Assembly: GCF_964656455.1 (NCBI RefSeq)
Contig: NC_135715.1
Location: 148,359,935 to 148,423,934 of the forward strand
Length of the DNA stretch: 64,000 nt
Direction of reading: 5' to 3'
From: Halichoerus grypus
Lineage: Eukaryota > Chordata > Mammalia > Carnivora > Phocidae
The position numbers and the translations under genes were made by a program. The notes beneath the pieces were generated by a model. The model did no database searches. It was not told the DNA's origin and was given only the letters and a program-made list of their open reading frames with translations. Below are positions 47,536 through 58,984 of the stretch, piece by piece. Position 1 is the first letter of the stretch, and every line of letters starts with the position of its first letter.

Positions 47536-47734
47536 TTTTTTTTTTTTTAAGATTTTATTTATTTATTTGACAGAGAGAGACACAGCAAGAGAGGGGACAC
47601 AAGCAGGGGGCGTGGGAGAGGGAGAAGCAGGCTTCCCGAGGAGCAGGGAGCCCGTTGCGGGGCTCGATCCCAGGACCCTGGGACCATGACCTGAGCCGAA
47701 GGCAGATGCTTAACGACTGAGCCACCGAGGCACC
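47536..47734 (-). mobile_element. Can-SINE, minus (younger of a pair)
   Basis: Near-consensus copy with a long poly(T) tail. It lies between ccttcttgctcttttt (47520-47535) and ccctcttgctcttttt (47735-47750). The second of these is also the left flank of the next SINE. Confidence 0.95.
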
Positions 47735-47750
47735 CCCTCTTGCTCTTTTT

Positions 47751-47943
47751 TATTAAATATTTATTTATTTTAGAGGGAGACAGAGAGTGCTCTCCCAAGC
47801 GGGTGAGAGAATGGGGGGGAGGGGCAGAGGGAGAGAATCTTCAGACTCCCTGCTGAGCTAGGAGCCTGATATGACCCATGAGATCACGACCTGAGCCGAA
47901 ACCAAGAGTCCATGGCTTGACCGACTGAGCCACCCAGGTGTCC
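47751..47943 (-). mobile_element. Can-SINE, minus (older of a pair)
   Basis: More diverged copy (the head lacks several bases around 'gatatgacccatgagatcac'). Its right flank is ccttcttgctcattttt (47944-47960), a third copy of the same target sequence. The younger SINE therefore reused the duplicated target at the tail of this one. Confidence 0.92.
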
Positions 47944-47960
47944 CCTTCTTGCTCATTTTT

Positions 47961-50900
47961 AAATGAAGTAAAATGAAGTGAGAATATATTTGATTTTGCT
48001 CTTTTCTCTAATTTGTTTCCTTCTCTTGATTACCAGATAAAATTTAGATTTTCTATAACTGGAAATGAAAATCCATTGTTTGCAAACTCTCTTAATTTCA
48101 GACTTGACTACAGCAGAGCACTTAAAAGAGCTTCTTTTTAAAAGGCACTGACACTGAATCAGAAGGTGATCTCATCTCAGTAGAGACAGCAGAATTAGAC
48201 CCATTAACTTCAATTGGAATTGAACAGCCACCCTGGGAAAGCTTGTCTAAGTGAAAATGAGTATAGTCAAATTTAAGGCAAGGTGTATGAGAACATCTGA
48301 AAGTGTAATGTGATGCAAAGTGTTTCAATGTGGCCTATTAGTCACACCTAGAAGCCTATTTTAAAAGTCTAGACAAACAATAAAAATAGCTATCAGAGAA
48401 AATAAAGAAACATTCTAGACGCCCATGGGATTTTCCTTTAGTGGGGAAATGATTTAAACTAACCATAAACCACCCCTCCACTATCAAATAACTTTAAGAT
48501 GGTTAATTTTAGTAGAGAAGTCACATTTAAGTATTTTCTTAAAATGTGGCCATATTATTCCTCAGAGCCTTATGGCTTTACCCTGCTGTAGCCAAGAAAC
48601 ATTAAAGACAAACAAAAAATCCCTTAAGCACCTAATTTAAAAGCTTTGGGAGAACGTGTTATTTAAAGAGATTTCTTTTCCCAGTTTTGGAAACAAATAA
48701 TTGATCTCTCATTGTACTTCTGCAAACTCAGAGCTTTATGTGTATATATTGCTATTTTTTCTATTTGTTGGAAGAGGTGTTACTTACATGTAGATTGTAT
48801 AACCATCCACCTCTATAGGCACATATTTCTACTGATGCATGTTTCTACTGATATGTCCATCTATATATATTTGGGAGGAAATTCCTAGAAAAGGTTATGT
48901 TAAAAGGTAAACTAAGGCACCACATTTTCAGGAGTTTATTTGAGCATATGTCCCTTAGAATCAGGCAGTGCCAAACCAAAGGTCGTTAGGAGAATTCCAC
49001 TGATAGTAGCAGGAGCTGGTTTTGGGGGGGGGGGGTTGGCGGTGTAGGAGGATTTATATAGAAGATGAAGCAGCAAAGCAAGAAATTGATTAACCATAGG
49101 TAAAACAGTTGCTTATTTGGGAAAGTTGGCTGTTTGTGATTGGTTGTTCTTTTTGATTTTCTCAGATTTGAATGCATTGACTCTGGCTTAGGTTTTGGTT
49201 TGCTTACATAGGTTACGAAGGCATTAGAACTATCTCAGTCTAATGGCCTCCCTGTTTAAATACTTCAGCAGTTAGCAGACCAGAAGCAATGTTTCTGTGC
49301 CTGTAACCTCTTTCTATTTCCTGCCGTGTGGGGATTAGGGCACATCTGGTTCCCCTGCAGAGTACAAGAGACTCCCGTGGCACTGATTTATTTAACTTCC
49401 TAATTTCAACTAAACACAATCATCCCCAGGATCAGTGGAAGAAGGAATTTGAATCTTACAGAAGCATGAGATTGAACTGCATGCACTATAATGGTAGAGA
49501 ATGGGGCAAACCATTAAACTGTTGAGAGAATTTAGCCAACTCTTGATTTGGCATCTTTACCTAACTTGTTATGTTCCATACTTGTGTTTGCAAAAAATTG
49601 TTTTTCCATGAAGATGAAACGCCAGAGAAAATTGAAAGAGATTAATTTGTGAGATCAGACTAGGAACATAAAACCTCCAAATCTGGGAAAGTGATTCAAG
49701 GTAAATGCAAAAAGTTGTTTAGAAAGTGTCTAGACAATGCAAGTGCAAAAGTCAAGGTTATACTTTAGAGTCAGATGCTCAGTCTGAAGAATTAAAGACA
49801 TCAAAGACATATTTGGTTATGATAATAATTACAGTAGCATCAGTGTTTTGACCAGAGATATTGCCTATGATTTGAAGGACATTTCATGAGAAAAGCATCA
49901 GTCACTTTTATAGTATGGCAGCACCTGATAACGAAAATATATATTGTAGCATTTCTCATATTTGTCAGAAAAAATAAAAATAGACTAATGAGGTTTATGT
50001 AGTTCTCTGTATAGCCAGTCATCAGCCACTTTTATTTATTTATTAATTTTTGGAATTTACCAATATCTCTTAACATTGTGTGTTAAAAATACAAATACAG
50101 GGAAGAGAAAAATTGATGAATTTATCTCAAAGATATTCTTATTTATATTTAAAGGAGGGAATAAAAGCAAAAGAACTACTTTAGGAAATTATATCTATTT
50201 ATGACACATCCATTTTTACTTTGCCATGTCTAGCTATAGAGAACTCCATTAGAAATACAAATTAAAAAAAAAAAAAGCTGGTTACACTGATCAGAAAAAT
50301 GAATTTGTGTCAAAATCAAATGCCTATTTTTAGAATACTTTTAAAAATGTCAATATTATCACATTAGTTAATATACATGTTTTAAAAAAAGTTGATCTGT
50401 GTGACTAGTAATAAAAATAGTGCCCCTTTTATTATCCCTTATAACCCCTTATTTCTGCTCCCCAGAGACAACTGCACTGATCATTGAACTCTTCTACCTC
50501 CAGATTGCTAAATAATACCTTTACACTGACATTTTGGTGGTTTTTCGATATTAGGCCTTTTCCATGGCCTCTTACTATAGAAGATGGGGGTTCTCTCCCT
50601 TGTTATACTCCCTAAATATTCTCATTTCCATCTTCTTCAGATATATCACATGTGTTTTGGAAAGCTAATATTTATTGCTTAAATGGTTTCTAATGGAGAT
50701 GTCACATTGAATACTCTGATTGCATTTCTTTTGTGTAATGTGTTTTTCCTTGAGTTAGCATTTATCCCCCTCATTGGCTTAATTGCTACTAACAAATTCC
50801 AAAAATGTCCCATAAAATTCCCCTCAAATGTAATCAAACATGTATGGTAAACTACCATTTTTATTTTTTCATGTTTTTTATTATTTTGCATACAATAATT

Positions 50901-51629
50901 TCCCATAACATTTTCCAGTGTTTTATTACTATTTTGGCCCAACTTGGACCGTTTGTTTTAAGGCCTGTTGAATACCCAGACTTTATTTCTTCCAAATTTT
51001 CTTTGCCTCATTTAGTAATAATGGCCACCCTTTCTGGGTTCCTCTAGGATATATGAGGTTTCAGGCAAAGTACTATGTTGTGGGCTTCCTCTTTATATAA
51101 ACAATGCCATTTAAAAATATATAACAGAATTCATAGACTCCTTTGAATTATAGTGACTTATTGATGAAAATTTAAGATAATTAGTAGATAGAATTATTAC
51201 TCATTACCCATGAAGCTTTATCACCCATTGTGTGCTTTTGAATACTGGTTTTCAAAGACTCTCTCATAGGTTGGTATTGTGCTTAGTTGATGACTACAAA
51301 AACACATCTTACTTAGGGAATGCAGGAAAATAGGAATGTTAATTAGTTTTCTTGTCATGTTGAATTTATCATTCAACATGTGTAGTGTAGTGTAAATGCA
51401 AAACAACACATCTTCCAACCTTATCTCCTCTTGAAGTCTAGCCAGAACTACTTCATCCCTAAAATGTGATCTCTTACAATGTTGACCACATCCCTGTCTT
51501 TCATCATATTGGGTGGATGCTTATGGGAGACAAGACAAAGAAAATACATTCTCCTTTCAGCATGGTTTAAAATCTACCTGGGAGAATACATCATCAATAC
51601 AGTGATTGAGGCAAGAGAGGACATCAATT
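47961..51629. other. Non-coding stretch
   Basis: No gene or clear repeat recognised. A run of about 12 G lies at 49024-49035. Short coding-like frames at 48148-48257 (plus) and 49328-49525 (plus) lack paired splice sites and homology. Confidence 0.45.
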
Positions 51630-51645
51630 AGAAAGGCCTGTTAAA

Positions 51646-51884
51646 GGGGCACCTCGGTGGCTCAGTCGGTTAAGCATCTGCCTTCAGCTCAGGTCATGAT
51701 CCCACATTGGGCTCCCTGCTCCACTAGGAGCCTACTTCTCCTTCTCCCTCTCCCCCCACCCCTGCTTGTGCTCTCATGCTCAGGAGACTGCTTCTCCCTT
51801 TCCCTCTGCCCCTCTACCCTGTCTCTCTCTCTCTCTCTCAAATAAATAAGTAAAAGCTTTAAAACAAAAAAGAAAAAGAAAGAA
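51646..51884 (+). mobile_element. Can-SINE, plus, with repeated CT-rich block
   Basis: The head is ggggcacctcggtggctcag. The CT-rich region is present twice ('cttctccttctccctctccc' and 'cttctccctttccctctgcc'), separated by 'ctctcatgctcaggagact'. The tail is A-rich with interruptions. The flanking match agaaaggcc (51630-51638 and about 51885-51893) is the likely duplication. Confidence 0.88.
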
Positions 51885-51893
51885 GAAAGGCCC

Positions 51894-53009
51894 ATCGATA
51901 TTGTAGAGCAGTGTGGCCTTGTACTCTCAGAGGAAATAGAGTGCAGACACTCATGGAGAAATACTTGATATGTGTCACAGAGTGTGGACAAAGGGTTGTG
52001 TTAATGTCCTACATGCTAGCACCTGAAGACATACAAGGTAAAGGATTCCTGATCCCACCTCTGCTGCCTGTAGGTGCTTTGACAAGAGGTGGCATCACAC
52101 TTAGCACATTGACCAAATGAGAGCCAGAGTAGGGCCCACTAACGAACACAGTTTTAGTCCAAAGGCCAGCCATGGACAGTTGGTAGTACAAAGTACTGAA
52201 CTTACCTTGTCCCCAGTGTAAGAGTCCTGCAAAGTCCATCTGCAACAAGCTGGAATCCCAGATTAAGGAAAAATATCAAGGTGTTAGGTTTACTCATGTG
52301 TTGATTGCTTTTTCTTCTTTCTTAAAGCACATATGTATGCTAATAAGAATGAGCTATTAAGAACAGAAAAATGAAAATGCAGAAAAAACATGGTGGATAA
52401 TGGCTGCATGAAAGCATGTGGTAGGTTAGTGGATGGGATCAAGGTCAAAAGTGATGGGTTGGCCTTGATATAAGCAGAATGTCTTCCACTGTAACAAAAA
52501 GGGAAGCAAAGAATATAGGAATGAATTCTGGAATATGTTAGGACAATGAGGTAGCACTTATTTGATTGCACCTGTTTTTCCAGTGAAATATAAGAGACAT
52601 CATCAGATGAAAGAATGTTGTAGGCTTTGATGTTAGGGGTCTGAGGAGAGAGAAGGAAGTATACATATCCCTTTTAAAGACTATTAAGTAAAGAAAGGTG
52701 TGTTCAGGTCCTTATTATTAAATTAAATACATAGTGCTTTTAAGAATATCTTTAATTATAGTAAAAAGATAGGAGGGATGGGTGATGAACCATTGAAAAT
52801 GGCATTGGTCTGGTCATTGTCATCTATCTCCTCATGTTAGTCACTTGGGAGATAATCCAAACCCTAATGAATCCCAATTTACTCATTCGTAGAAGTAGGC
52901 ATCAGGCAAAATCAGTCTGTTTCTTTTAAATTCTCTTATTTTCTCAATAAGGTTTCTGATTCTGGGTAACATTAAGCTTTGTTTCAGATGATGGGGAAGA
53001 TAAATTATT
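51894..53009. other. Non-coding stretch
   Basis: Nothing recognised. The frames at 51911-52120, 52009-52248 and 52290-52571 have no domain or splice evidence. Confidence 0.45.
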
Positions 53010-53027
53010 CAATACAAGTGTAAATGG

Positions 53028-53033
53028 GTGCTC

Positions 53034-53063
<30 letters not shown>
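53028..53063 (+). pseudogene. RNU6 (fragment): U6 snRNA 5' fragment (nt 1 to about 36)
   Basis: The sequence gtgctcgcttcggcagcaca followed by tatactaaaattggaa is identical to the first 36 nt of U6 snRNA, the 5' stem-loop and the bases after it. It then passes into 'caatacaag' where U6 has 'cgatacag'. It is bracketed by a perfect 18-bp direct repeat caatacaagtgtaaatgg (53010-53027 and 53064-53081). The first U6 nucleotide follows the left copy directly. The rest of U6 and any A tail are missing. It is a retroposed fragment and not a working RNA gene, since no promoter, ACAGAGA box or 3' stem is present. Confidence 0.93.
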
Positions 53064-53064
<1 letters not shown>

Positions 53065-53081
53065 AATACAAGTGTAAATGG

Positions 53082-56000
53082 TATGTAAGTCAAGTCATAG
53101 AGAAAGGAATACATATGAAATTTTCAGAGGAAAGTGAATAGACCAATAGTAACAAAGGCTTCACTATCTGGAAGCTCATAGTTCCAAAGCATGGGTAAAT
53201 TTATAACAAACTCTTTATTAGCCTGATGATTATTTGGCATAATGGCATGGCATTAAAGGTAAAAATCTAGAAATAATTCCTTCTTTGCAATCATTTTTGG
53301 TAGGCACTGTGAACATATCTTGCACTCAAAAGGGAATGAATTATTCCCTTAGTCTCCATATAAGTGCTCAATCTTTAAAAGCTTAAATCAAGAATATGCA
53401 GATATAGCACAGATTGAAATAACTCTAAGATTTATTGGCTATATCTCTGTTGCAGAATTTCAAAGCATGGCAGTGCTTATTAGAGATCACATTTATTTAT
53501 ACAACTCAAATATCACCTTTGCAAACTATAAACATTAGTGCCCACTTCCATAGGGCACTAGCAAACTATAAACATTAGTGCCCATTTCTTTCCAAAAAAC
53601 ATGCAGCCGTAAGATATCTAGGTCTCTACCCAAGAAGTGGTATCCAGTGTCTCATTATGGATTAATATATCTTCTTCAAAGAGAGGGATGGAATTGTTTC
53701 TTGTCAAGAAAATCATTCATGTCTTCCAGGCTTTCTGTAGTAATAGCGAAAAATATCAAAAACATAAATATAAACTAAGCCTCATAGAAGGAGTAATACA
53801 TATAGAGTAATAAATAAAAAATCATTTCAGTATTAGCAACTGAAATACTAACATACTTCCTAAATAATATTTAGGAGATAAAAATTATTTCCTAAAGAAA
53901 TAAACTTTTATTTCTTTTTTATATATAATAAAATATTTGCTACAGATTGACCTGAATTATTACTTTAAAATCATTGGTTGAGTTATATTATTTCACATTA
54001 TATGCTCACTACAAAATTATTTTTAAGTCATTGAATAACATACAATTATGTATACAGCCTCTTCTATGCAAATGTAATTTGAAATATAATCAAAATATTA
54101 CATATTTTATAAGTAAAGAAAAGGGTAGGAGCATTGTTTGTTTATAGAATTCTTATGCTTGGAACTTGCAAGCAATATTATTTGGGAAAGACATGGGTGA
54201 TGATACTGTAGTCATTAATTTTGATTGCATCATACCATGCACTGATTTGTATCTGTGTAGAAACTCGTGAGGGAATTTAAATGGGAATTTAAAATGACTT
54301 ACTGTGGAAGAAAGGTGATGCACTCCAGGAGAAAATGTCCTTAATAGAACATACTATATTTTTATTTGGAAAACCGTATCTGGAAATACTCAAAGCAGCC
54401 AGCTGTGAAAGCTTTCTTCAAAAGAGCAAATATGAAATTTTCTTTTCAAATGATTTGAAAGAAGGTACATTCTGAATACTTATATATCAAAGAGACCAGA
54501 AGCTTTAGAAATGTCTAAAATATACATGTTCTATAAAGTTATCCTCAGATATTTGTGTCTGAGAAAAATCAAAAGTACATATAGGGTTTTTTCAAAAGTT
54601 TGTCTTCTGTACATATCTTTTTGATATGTAAGTTGATTTGAAAATATTTTTTGGAGATGTTCTTTAACATAGAAACTGTAATTTGACTTGGAATATATAT
54701 GAAATTTTTAATATGAATAATTTTTTAAAAGCAATGACTCTTATTAAATATATTTAGGAATTACCCAGCTTTCAAATTTGTTTCTCTCTCATCAAGAATA
54801 AGACACAAATGTAAAGGTTGTATTTTTAGTAGCAGCTGCATAATTTCATTACAGATAGGTCTTTGCTTTTCCCTTTTATTTAAAATAGAACAGTTATTTT
54901 ATAATGTTATTTTTCTCCATATTATGAAAATATAATGATGTGGGGAATAAAGGCAAAAGAAATGTAGATAAAATTAAATTTTCTCCATCCAGAAAGTTCT
55001 CTTGTACTTGTCAATCCCTCTACCAATATAGTTATTTGAATAATGTCAAGATTAAAAGAGGACATTGCTCAGTTTTATATCATATTGCCATAGTATAACA
55101 TTACTAATAGTGATTTACAAGACAAAACTGAATAACTGCTCTTCTAAAACAAGTATAATGCAAAGAATAACATGAGACAAAGCACTAAATTGTGATTTGG
55201 TGTGTGAGCCAAATGAAATATGTGGATCAAACTCCCAATTCACTATTGTATGGAAATAAATTATCCTTGTTAACTGTAGCATCATTTAGATGAGATGAGT
55301 GTATTGGGTGAAAACTTTGTTTTATGTGTTTTTTTTTGTCTTGGGATGTCTTCTTTCTGTTGACTGCATAATGGTGTGTTACATGGGCAACAGAGAGATT
55401 GAGCTCATAGTTTTAGAATCTGATCGATACAAACCAGCTTTGTGGATTAACTGCTAGAGGTCCATTAAACTGTTGATCAATTTGTGTTTATCAACTTTGC
55501 ATTGGGTCCCCTACAAAACCACCTGAGGGCACTCTTTGTCTTGTTAATTTGTGAAACATGGTTACTTTATTACAGTGCCAATGAATGATGGCCTCTCTTT
55601 CTTGTTTAACACAAGTTTGTCCATGTCAGATCTTCAACCTCATCCTGGAAGTACTCCCACTTTCTTTAAATCTATACATTATGTAAATGTCTCTTTGTAA
55701 ACAAAAATCTTTACTTTGTATAACAATGAACATTTTAGGACAACTGTGACATGATAAAATTTAAAAATTAACATATGTAGTAAGAGTTTTAAAACAATGG
55801 AAAACAAAGCAACAAACATTCAAAAGTCAGCTGGTTTTAACTTCCATGATGAGACTTCAAAACAGATTCTAACTCAAAGATGTTCTCTCTCAAAATTGTT
55901 AAACCTTCCCTGGAAACTCTTTCTGTGTGTGCTCAACATTATCTGCACAACCTACTTATAATCCTTTTCTTCCATTAGTTCCTTCCCCCAACTTTGGAAA

Positions 56001-56428
56001 TATGTTACCATTTTTTCAGGAAAGAATAATTGCATTGCAAAACTGTTAGATCAGAAAGCAGATCTACAGAAGCTGAATTCTTAATTTGGTTTAAAGCAGA
56101 GTTAGAGATTTTAATTAAGGATTCTTTCAGAGGTAGAGTGACAGAAATATGCAAGAGAACTCTAAATTTTGCTAGTATTTATTCTCCTTAACAGCCAGAT
56201 CTCCAACAACTACTTTGTGTAATTTTTTATAACATTTCATTTAAGAAACATGGTTAATACCAGCAGGAGAGGAAAAAGAAGATTGATTTAATAACTCTTT
56301 AAAACTTTTAAAATTATCTTGAGAAGTGAAGAAAAGTAGGAAGTAAACTGCATAAGTTCTCTTTTAAAAGTCTTTTAATGGTAGACATGAAAATAGAATA
56401 AAAATTGTAACAAAATAAAAATAAATAC
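53082..56428. other. AT-rich non-coding stretch
   Basis: No gene or repeat family recognised over 3.3 kb, apart from a 40-bp-period duplication at 53521-53584. Confidence 0.45.
53521..53584. repeat. 24-bp direct duplication
   Basis: gcaaactataaacattagtg plus ccca occurs at 53521-53544 and 53561-53584 without a mismatch, separated by 16 bases that themselves contain 'gggcacta' (complement-like to 'tagtgccc'). Confidence 0.9.
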
Positions 56429-56441
56429 ACAGGAGACTTCA

Positions 56442-57205
56442 GGGGTGCCTGGGTGGCTCAGTTGGTTAAATGGCTGCCTTTGGCTCAAGTGATGATCTCA
56501 GGGTGTTAACAGGATTTTGTGTCTCCTTAGTGCCTGAGATTCTTGGTCATGCTGCTTCAGAGAATGAAGAGGTAGACCAGATGAAGAGTGCTGGGCAGCA
56601 AAGCAAAGTTTATTGAGCAAGAGTACAAAGCTCCCAGAGAGGGAAGGGGACCTGAGTGGGTTGCCTCCCTAGTTTCTAAGTTTAGGGGTTTTAATGAGCT
56701 CTTTTGCATAGCTATCTTAAGCAGTCAGGGTGTGTTGAGTCATGCCAATCAGGGCTTTGGTCTCATATCTGTCTACCTATTAGGTTAATGTCCTCGTGCT
56801 GATGGTTTTTTTTTTTTTTTTTTTATTTCTGACATCTGGGGGCTTAGGTCTTAACTGACCCTTGCCCACGATATTGACAAATGCTTTTGTAGTGAATTGT
56901 CTTATTTTAGGACGTTTTGCAGAAGTCATTTCTGCAAAGGCTTCAAAGCCAAATGTCAGTGTGGTCCTGTCTAAGCTGTAAAACAGGATGTCAGTTCTAT
57001 TTTATTTTTAGCTGTCCTGACTCCATAGTTTCTTGTTTGGTCCCTGGCCCTGACTACCTAACTGTCCAACTAACTCCTAACAGGGTTCCTGAAATTGAGC
57101 CCACACTAGGCTCCCTGCTCAGCTGGGAGTCTGCTTCTCCCTCTCTTTCTGCCCCTTCCCCCCACCAGTGCGCACATGTGCTCTCTCTCAAATAAAATCT
57201 TTAAA
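56442..57205 (+). mobile_element. Can-SINE, plus, split by an ERV LTR
   Basis: The head (ggggtgcctgggtggctcag) occupies 56442-56503. The remainder resumes at 57083 (gggttcctgaaattgagccc) and runs to the A-rich tail at 57205. It is bracketed by a target match caggagacttca on the left and caggatacttca on the right. The LTR landed inside it, so the SINE is older. Confidence 0.9.
56504..57082 (-). mobile_element. Solo ERV LTR, minus, about 579 bp
   Basis: The block has inverted termini TGTTA...TAACA and interrupts a SINE at its 'ctcaggg' point. On the minus strand it contains a polyadenylation signal in 'ctcaataaactttgctttgc' about 90 bases before its 3' end, as in a retroviral R/U5. The flanks share only ggg, so the target duplication is short or obscured. 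No internal viral genes are present, which makes it a solo LTR left by recombination. Class I (gamma-type) is my guess. The 66- and 92-codon frames here are LTR/SINE read-through. Confidence 0.75.
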
Positions 57206-57429
57206 AATAAATAAACAGGATACTTCAAAATTACACTTCAGGAAATTTTCAAGCACTATGTAGGAGTAGAGCCATGAACTGAAATGTAAAAAGAGCCTCA
57301 TCTACTTTTTTAATAGATAGCTTCAAACTAGAATTAGGGAGTTTGGACAGAAAAAAATGAAAGAGTAAAATAGCGAAAACAGAAAATAGGCAATATATAG
57401 TTTAAATATTTACAAGATATTCCAACTGT

Positions 57430-57534
57430 CTTTCTATTACTGACTTTTAGTTTAATCTTATTGTGATCTGAGAACATACTTGGTATGATTTCTATTCTTT
57501 TAAATTTGTTAAAGTCCAGAATGTGGTCTGTTTG
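57430..57534 (-). repeat. Old L1 ORF2 endonuclease piece, minus
   Basis: The complement reads 'cagaccacattctggacttt', 'aaatttaaaagaatagaaat' and 'cataccaagtatgttctcag' then 'atcacaataagattaaac', the segment of ORF2 around the SDHxxL region. It is the segment missing from the adjacent plus-strand L1 (gap at about 57672). Confidence 0.7.
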
Positions 57535-57797
57535 AATATCAATTAGATAAAAATTGACTTCTTTACATAGCTGAACTGAATTTAATTGACATTATAAAAA
57601 ACTTGACTCTGAATAAAACATATTTTTGTCAAGCTTACATGGAACATTCACCAAATAGACTGCATTCCAGATAGCTGGAAAATCCCCAAATGTTGAAAAT
57701 TTAAAAAAATACACTTCTAAATAACCAATATGTCAAAGAAGTCTCCAGAGAAATTGAAATATTTGAACTAAATGGAAATGAAAAATAATACTTATCA

Positions 57798-57922
57798 AGG
57801 ACACCAGGTGGCTCAGTCTGTTAAGCATCCAACTCTTGATCTCAACTCAGGTCTTGATCTCAGAGTCCTGAGTTCAAACCCTGCATTGGGCTTCATGCTG
57901 GGTGTGGAGTCTACTTAAAAAA
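57798..57922 (+). mobile_element. Old-type Can-SINE, plus
   Basis: A diverged head (aggacaccaggtggctcagt) and a short body. It is bracketed by aatacttatca (57787-57797) and aatacttacca (57923-57933). Inserted into the old L1. Confidence 0.85.
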
Positions 57923-58043
57923 AATACTTACCAAAATCCATGGAATATAGTGAAAGCAGTGCTTAGATGGAAATTTATAGCACTAAATGTAAATATCTAA
58001 AATCAAAAACCTAAGCTTGTACCTTAGGAAAATAGAGAACCTT

Positions 58044-58360
58044 TTTTTTTATTATTATGTTATGTTAATCACCATACATTACATCATTAGTTTTTGATGT
58101 AGTGTTCCATAATTCATTGTTTGCGTATAACACCCAGTGCTCCATGCAGTACGTGCCCTCTTTAATACCCATCACCAGGCTAACCCTCCCCCCCGCCCCC
58201 CTCCCCTCTAGAACCCTCAGTTTGTTTCTCAGAGTCCATAGTCTCTCATGGTTCGTCTCCCCCTCTGATTTCCCCCCTTCATTCTTCCCTTCCTGCTATT
58301 TTCTTCTTCTTCTTCTTTTTTTTTTTTTTTAACATATACTGTATTATTTGTTTCAGAGGA
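58044..58360 (-). mobile_element. Truncated carnivore L1 3' UTR, minus
   Basis: From poly(T) through 'ttatgttaatcaccatacat', 'gttccataattcattgtttg', a C-rich block and 'catagtctctcatggttcgt' to the TTC repeat and 'tattatttgtttcagagg'. Inserted in the old L1 linker. Confidence 0.9.
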
Positions 58361-58984
58361 CAATTTTAACCTAAAAAAGCAGAAGAAAAGAAATAGTAAA
58401 AGAGCAGATGTTAATTAACAACATTGAAAGCAGGCAAACAGTAAATTTAAAAATCAAAAGCTGTTTTCATGAAAAGATCATTAAATTAATAAACCTTGAG
58501 CAAGGCTAATCAAGAAAAAAGAAGACACAAATCATTAATATAAAAAAGGAAAGATGAATGAGGCCATTTCATGGAAATTCAGAGGGTAATAAAGGAATAT
58601 TTGTATGCCTGCAAATTTGATAACTTAGGTAAGATTAACAAATTCCTTGACATATACAAAGTACCAAAATTCACAAAAAGAGAAATAGATAATTTTAATA
58701 AGTCTATATTCATTTTAAATATTGAATCAATAATCAAAACCTTCCAAAAAAGACATCACCAGGCCATAATGGTTTCCACTAGTAAATTATACCAAACATT
58801 AAAGGAAGAAATGATATAGATTCTTCATAATCTATTCCAGAAAATAAAAGCAGAGGGATACTTAGAATTCATTATATGATCCTGGTATTATTACCCTAAT
58901 ATTAATCATGTCAGATTGTTTGACAGTGCTGTTCGGGTCATCTATATCCTTGCTGATTTTCTGCTTGATCTATTAGTTCCTTGA

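Larger units (their letters stand above)
57535..58905 (+). mobile_element. Old L1 ORF2 (endonuclease to RT start), plus
   Basis: It covers the late endonuclease (57610-57675), the linker ('cttctaaataaccaatatgt' at 57714; 'gaaagcagtgcttagatgga' at 57953) and the start of RT (58571-58819: a frame with KINKFLDIYKVPKFTKREID). It is interrupted by a short SINE (57798-57922) and an L1 3' UTR (58044-58360). Heavily decayed. Confidence 0.75.

Noticed and set aside
48148..48257. Short plus-strand frame (GTDTESEGDLISVETAELDP...)
   Set aside because: The composition looks coding, but the acceptor is weak, upstream stops are close, and no partner exon or homolog is known to me.
49024..49035. G run as a possible G-quadruplex
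   Set aside because: A single homopolymer run without spaced G tracts, and its length is prone to sequencing error.
49328..49525. 65-codon plus frame after a ctgcag acceptor-like site
   Set aside because: It has no donor, and the frame starts upstream of the acceptor without a splice context.
53028..53063. A working U6 snRNA gene
   Set aside because: Only 36 nt are present. The catalytic and 3' regions are missing and there are no promoter elements.
56588..56788. 66-codon plus frame inside the ERV LTR
   Set aside because: It is antisense of an LTR that has no coding function.
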